Part shown: positions 14,679 through 18,370 of the stretch, one piece after another
Layout: each line of letters begins with the position of its first letter
Numbering within the stretch: position 1 is the first letter of the stretch
NCBI GenBank assembly: GCA_025352915.1
Contig: JANXSA010000148.1
Span: 1 to 18,370, forward strand
Direction: 5' to 3'
DNA: 18,370 nucleotides
Origin: Rhodospirillales bacterium
GTDB lineage: Bacteria; Pseudomonadota; Alphaproteobacteria; Acetobacterales; Acetobacteraceae
Translations under genes and position numbers: made by a program
The notes under the pieces: generated by a model
What the model saw: only the letters and a program-made list of their open reading frames with translations
Databases searched by the model: none
What the model was told of the DNA's origin: nothing

Positions 14679-15330
14679 GTTCATCGTCGCTACCACCACG
14701 GAGCCAGGCCATCGCCTCGCCGCCATCATGGCGGGGATGGCCGCCGTCGTAGCGCATCATGTCGCCGGCCTGCGGGCGATCTCCTCCGCCCTGGTGCCCA
14801 TGCTCTCCCTGCTGACCTGGCGCCTCGGCCGCGTCGCCCAGCGCCTCGACCGCCTGATGCTGCGCTGGCAGGCCGGCACCCTACCCCAGCCGCGCCCCGT
14901 CAGGGCGCCGCGCCGCCGCCCCGCCGCCGAAGCCAGCCCGCCCATCTACGTGCCACCCATCTACGTGCCACAGGGCCACGCCTGGCTGATCCACCTCGTC
15001 CAACCGACCGCGCAGTACATGCCCCAGCTCGAGCGCTTCCTCGCTGACCCGCAAACCCGCGCCCTGGTCGCCGCCGCCCCCCAGGCCGGCCGCCTGCTGC
15101 GCCCACTCTGCCGCATGCTGGCCATCGTCCCGCCGGACTGGCTGCGCCTGCCTGCCCGCCCGGCCCGCCCGCGCCCGCTTCAACCTGCACCGCTCCAACC
15201 TGCACCGCTCCAACCTGCTCCGGTCCAACCTGCTCCGGTCCAACCGGCCCCCGAACCCGGCACCCCCGACCGTCCGCTGCCGCCCTACATCCGCGCCGCC
15301 GTCCGCGCCTGGAAACGCCGAGGCGAGTGA
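14677..15330 (+). CDS. Hypothetical protein with hydrophobic N-terminus and proline repeats
   Basis: I do not recognise this family. The 217-residue product has an N-terminal hydrophobic, Ala-rich stretch (about 14-50, AIMAGMAAVVAHHVAGL then ALVPMLSLLTW) that could be a membrane anchor or helical hairpin, and then basic and proline-rich linkers. PIYVP occurs twice in tandem at 89-98. A middle domain (about 99-158) starts HAWLIHLVQPTAQYMPQLERF. Five QPAP units lie at 169-192, and a basic tail ends AAVRAWKRRGE. Codon bias matches its neighbours. The start ATG 14677 lacks a ribosome site and is overlapped by an inverted repeat; internal Met18 or Met21 are alternatives. It converges on ntrX with a 52-bp gap. 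Confidence 0.65.
   Translation: MFIVATTTEPGHRLAAIMAGMAAVVAHHVAGLRAISSALVPMLSLLTWRLGRVAQRLDRLMLRWQAGTLPQPRPVRAPRRRPAAEASPPIYVPPIYVPQGHAWLIHLVQPTAQYMPQLERFLADPQTRALVAAAPQAGRLLRPLCRMLAIVPPDWLRLPARPARPRPLQPAPLQPAPLQPAPVQPAPVQPAPEPGTPDRPLPPYIRAAVRAWKRRGE
14941..14970 (+). repeat. Two exact 15-bp tandem copies (PIYVP)
   Basis: CCCATCTACGTGCCA is repeated exactly at 14941-14955 and 14956-14970, duplicating five residues. Confidence 0.9.
15181..15240 (+). repeat. Four 15-bp tandem copies (QPAPL/V)
   Basis: Two copies of CAACCTGCACCGCTC are followed by two of CAACCTGCTCCGGTC. The pairwise identity suggests recent doubling of units, and each unit encodes QPAP plus L or V. Confidence 0.9.
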
Positions 15331-15382
15331 CCGCCGCCAACCCCATCCACGCCCTAATCGTTCCGCTTAGATACCATTCCGC

Positions 15383-16777
15383 CTAACTCGCCCGCTCCTC
15401 CCCGCCCACCCCCAACTGCTTCAACTTGCGATGCAACGCGCTGCGCTCCATGCCAACAAAACTCGCCGTCCGGCTGATATTCCCGCCAAACCGCAAAAGC
15501 TGGGCCTGCAAATACTGCGTCTCGAACAGATCGCGCGCCTCGCGCAACGGCAGCCCCATGATATCAGCCGAAGGATCGCTATTGAACAAAGCCGGCGCCG
15601 CCGACCCGATCTCCGGCGGCAACATCTCCGCCCGGATCGCCTCCCCCGACCCGCCCGGCGCCATGATCAACAGCCAGTCCATCAGGTTGCGCAACTGCCG
15701 CACATTGCCCGGCCAGTCATAGGCCTGCAGCGCCGTGATCGCATCGGTCGACAGCTCGCGCCCCGGCATCCCCGAGATTTCCGCCGAGCGCATCAGAAAA
15801 TGCCGCGCCAGGTCCGGCACATCCTCGCGCCGCTCCCGCAACGCCGGCATCCGCAGCGGCACCACCGCCAGGCGATAGAACAAATCCTCGCGAAACCGCC
15901 CGGCGCCAATCTCGGCCTGCAAATCCTTGTTGGTGATCGCCAGCACCCGGATATCAACCTTCACCCGCTGCGACCCGCCCAGCCGTTCAAACGCCTGGTC
16001 CTGCAACGCCCGCACGATCTTGCCCTGGGTCTCCAACGGCATGTCGCTGACCTCGTCCAACAGCAAGGTGCCGCCATGCGCCCGCTCCAGCACCCCGGCC
16101 CGCCGCGGCTGCGCCAGCGCATCGGCGCCGGCCTCAACCCCAAACAGCTCCTCCTCGAACCGCGCCGGATTGAGCGTCGCACAATTGAGCGCCACAAACG
16201 GCCCATCGGCCCGGCGCGACCGGGCATGGACCATCCGCGCCACAACTTCCTTGCCCGACCCCGCCGGCCCGGTGATCAGCACCCGCGACCCGGTCGGCGC
16301 CACCTTCTCCACCGCGCCGCGAATCCCCGCAATCGCCGCACTCTCCCCGGTCAACTCCGCCTCGGCCCCCGCCCGCAGCCGCAGTTCGGCATTCTCGCGC
16401 GACAGCCGGGCGGCCTCGATCGCCCGCCGGCAGATCAGCAACAGCCGGTCGGTCTGGAACGGCTTCTCGATGAAGTCGTAGGCACCATGCTGGATCGCCG
16501 CCACCGCGGTCTCGATCGTGCCATGCCCGGACATCATCACCACCGGCACCGCCGGCTCCTCGCTTTGTAAGGTCTCCAGGATCCCCAGCCCGTCAAGCTT
16601 GCTGCCCTGAAGCCAGACATCCAGGATCACCAGCGACGGCCGGCGGGCACGAAACGCGGCAAGCGCGCTGTCGCTGTCGCCGGCCTGACGTGTCTCATAG
16701 CCCTCGTCGGACAACAGCCCGTCAACGACCATACGGATATCAGGCTCGTCGTCGACGATCAGGATGTCATGCGCCAT
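15383..16777 (-). CDS. ntrX: Nitrogen-regulation response regulator NtrX
   Basis: A 464-residue NtrC-family response regulator, partner of NtrY in sensing of nitrogen or redox state. The receiver domain (1-120) has acidic residues Asp9/Asp10, phospho-acceptor Asp53 and Lys105. The AAA+ domain has Walker A GPAGSGKE (170-177), Walker B GGTLLLDEV (235-243) and the arginine-finger region FREDLFYRL. A Fis-type helix-turn-helix is at the C-terminus (GGNISRTASFVGMERSALHRKLKQLG, split here as GGNISRTASF and ERSALHRKLKQLG). The sigma54-contact loop GAFTGA is missing: ELFGVEAGADALAQPRR replaces it. The start at ATG 16775-16777 comes five bases after the ntrY stop. The gene that follows on this strand is not hfq, as usually seen. 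Confidence 0.93.
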   Translation of the reverse strand: MAHDILIVDDEPDIRMVVDGLLSDEGYETRQAGDSDSALAAFRARRPSLVILDVWLQGSKLDGLGILETLQSEEPAVPVVMMSGHGTIETAVAAIQHGAYDFIEKPFQTDRLLLICRRAIEAARLSRENAELRLRAGAEAELTGESAAIAGIRGAVEKVAPTGSRVLITGPAGSGKEVVARMVHARSRRADGPFVALNCATLNPARFEEELFGVEAGADALAQPRRAGVLERAHGGTLLLDEVSDMPLETQGKIVRALQDQAFERLGGSQRVKVDIRVLAITNKDLQAEIGAGRFREDLFYRLAVVPLRMPALRERREDVPDLARHFLMRSAEISGMPGRELSTDAITALQAYDWPGNVRQLRNLMDWLLIMAPGGSGEAIRAEMLPPEIGSAAPALFNSDPSADIMGLPLREARDLFETQYLQAQLLRFGGNISRTASFVGMERSALHRKLKQLGVGGEERAS

Positions 16778-16782
16778 GCGGA

Positions 16783-18370
16783 TTACCCCGGCGCCTTGAG
16801 CGGCAGGAACAGGCAGACGACGGCGCCGGCACCTGGCCAGTCCGGCACCGGCACACGGTCATCCAGGGTGATGCGCCCGCCATGGTCCTCCATGATCTTC
16901 TTGACGATGGCCAGGCCAAGTCCGGTGCCTTTCGGCTTGTGGGTGACATACGGCTCGGTGAGCCGGTCGCGATCCTGCCCTGGCAGACCGATTCCGTCAT
17001 CCGCCACGACGATGACGACTTCGTCGCCATGCAAAGCCACGCCGACGGCAATATGCCCCGCCGACGCCCCCTCCGGCCGCATCGCCAGCGAATCCGCGGC
17101 GTTCTGCAACAGGTTGGTCACCGCCTGGCCCAGCAGGCGGCGGTCACAGACGGTGATCGGGCCGCTATCGGGAATGTCGGTGGTGAACACCACATCGGGC
17201 CGCGCCTGGCGCTGGAGAATGAGCGACTCGCGCACCACCCGGGAGATGTCCTCCCGCTTGAGCACCGGCAATGGCATCCGCGCAAACCGGGAAAACTCGT
17301 CGACCATGCGGCCAATTTCGCCGACATGGCGCACGATGGTGTCGGCGCATTGGATGAAGGTTTCGGGGTCCGAGGTGATCTCGCGGGCAAAACGGCGCTT
17401 GAGGCGCTCCGCCGAAAGCTGGATCGGGGTCAGCGGGTTCTTGATCTCGTGCGCGATCCGCCGCGCCACATCGGCCCAGGCGGCCGTTCGTTGCGCCGAT
17501 TGCAATTCCGTGATGTCATCGAAAGTGGCAACAAAATTGGCGATTCGGTCCGCCCGCTCCTGGCCATCGGCATCGGGCGGCATGGCGGTGCGGTCGGCAC
17601 CGATGCGCAGCAGCAGGGTGCGGCGCTGGCCAGCCCCGTCTTCGCGGTTTCGGCGCAAATGGACCTCGGCCGTATGCGCCTGGGCCGGTGCCGCGATGGC
17701 GGCGGCGAGCAATGGAGCGAATTCCGGCACCACCTCGACCAGCGGCCGGCCGACGTCGCGTAGCAGGTCACGGCCCAACAATGCGTCGGCCGCCCGGTTC
17801 GGCAGCTCGATGCGGCCGTCTGGGTCCAGGCCGATGACGCCGGCCGAAACGCCAGAGAGCACGGTTTCGGTGAAACGGCGGCGCTCGTCGATCTGGGCAT
17901 AGGCGTCCATCAGCTCGCGGCGCTGGGCGCCAAGCTGGTCGATCATCCGGTTGAAGGCGCGCGACAAGCCGGCGATGTCATCCCCGGTGTCGATTTCGGT
18001 GACCCGAACAGTGAGGTCGCCGGCCCGCACGCGCTCGGCCGCGGTGATCAGGCCGCCGACCGGACGGGCGATCTGGTTGGCCAGCACCAGGCCGATCAGC
18101 ACTGCGGCGGCCAGCACAGCGAGTGCCACCAGCGCGAACACCACGGCGAAGGTGACTTGCAGCCCGGTGCGGTTCTGGTCCAGCCGGTCGTATAATTCGA
18201 CGGCCTTTTCGGTCTTGACGATGTGATCGAGGATGGTGGGATCGACCAGCCGGCCGATCACCAGCATCAATGTGGGCGTGGTCTCCAGCATGACCACGCC
18301 GCGCACCTTGGTCTGGTCGTCGCTGCCCAGCACCGCGACCTCGCCGGAGCGCGCCAGATCGGTGGCCCAG
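16783..18370 (-). CDS. ntrY: Sensor histidine kinase NtrY, 5' part outside the window
   Basis: The C-terminal about 529 residues of NtrY; the reading frame is open to the right edge and the family is normally over 700 residues, so the N-terminal transmembrane part is missing. Visible in order: the end of the periplasmic domain, a transmembrane helix (FAVVFALVALAVLAAAVLIG), a HAMP linker beginning ANQIARPVGGLI, and a PAS domain (FTETVLSGVSAGVIGLDPDG onward). The HisKA helix ARRIAHEIKNPLTPIQ has its phospho-histidine codon at 17449-17451. The ATPase domain has the N box NLLQNAADSL, G1 DDGIGLP and G2 GTGLGLAIV. It is paired with ntrX five bases downstream and would phosphorylate Asp53 of NtrX. 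Confidence 0.93.
   Translation of the reverse strand, partial: WATDLARSGEVAVLGSDDQTKVRGVVMLETTPTLMLVIGRLVDPTILDHIVKTEKAVELYDRLDQNRTGLQVTFAVVFALVALAVLAAAVLIGLVLANQIARPVGGLITAAERVRAGDLTVRVTEIDTGDDIAGLSRAFNRMIDQLGAQRRELMDAYAQIDERRRFTETVLSGVSAGVIGLDPDGRIELPNRAADALLGRDLLRDVGRPLVEVVPEFAPLLAAAIAAPAQAHTAEVHLRRNREDGAGQRRTLLLRIGADRTAMPPDADGQERADRIANFVATFDDITELQSAQRTAAWADVARRIAHEIKNPLTPIQLSAERLKRRFAREITSDPETFIQCADTIVRHVGEIGRMVDEFSRFARMPLPVLKREDISRVVRESLILQRQARPDVVFTTDIPDSGPITVCDRRLLGQAVTNLLQNAADSLAMRPEGASAGHIAVGVALHGDEVVIVVADDGIGLPGQDRDRLTEPYVTHKPKGTGLGLAIVKKIMEDHGGRITLDDRVPVPDWPGAGAVVCLFLPLKAPG

Noticed and set aside
15181..15240. Tandem 15-bp units as a CRISPR-like array
   Set aside because: No spacers; units are contiguous, in frame and encode QPAP repeats.

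Overview
The window looks like a chromosomal segment of a high-GC alphaproteobacterium, most likely Rhodospirillales and plausibly Acetobacteraceae. The basis is the strong G/C bias at third codon positions, NtrY/NtrX and Hfq/HflX of alphaproteobacterial type, and the short intergenic repeats. The family-level placement is inference.

Layout. On the minus strand, hflX (9-983, with abnormal 5' and 3' ends) lies downstream of hfq (1150-1467). Next come a HAD phosphatase and a class II aldolase/adducin protein (2261-3064) with overlapping stop and start, divergent from a plus-strand two-hotdog dehydratase (3181-4035). A minus-strand block follows: a DHCW-type cupin, a TauD-like 2OG dioxygenase, a LysR regulator and a TerB-like protein, transcribed toward the left. 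TerB is divergent from a plus-strand SAM methyltransferase (6941-7594), which converges on an outer-membrane efflux lipoprotein. A threonine aldolase (minus) is divergent from a plus-strand three-gene operon: amidase, FucA-type class II aldolase and M20 peptidase (10261-13750), each junction overlapping by 4 bases. A 332-bp intergenic region packed with inverted repeats separates that operon from a gamma-carbonic anhydrase. Then come a lineage-type hypothetical protein with tandem repeats and, on the minus strand, ntrX and the 3' part of ntrY, which runs off the right edge.

How it fits together. ntrY-ntrX and hfq-hflX are commonly neighbours in alphaproteobacteria. Here the two halves keep the same strand and order but are separated by about 13.9 kb of metabolic and accessory genes, so the middle looks like an insertion or rearrangement inside a conserved regulatory cluster. 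The middle genes form small separate units for amide/peptide and aldol chemistry, an oxygenase unit, and single genes, with no transporter other than the orphan efflux outer-membrane subunit.

I found no phage, transposase, CRISPR, tRNA or rRNA. The most notable signals are the damaged-looking hflX, an (AAC)4 tract in the hfq leader, the repeat mosaic at 13751-14044, an 11-bp inverted repeat that runs into the start codon of the hypothetical gene at 14677, and an NtrX lacking the sigma54-contact GAFTGA motif.
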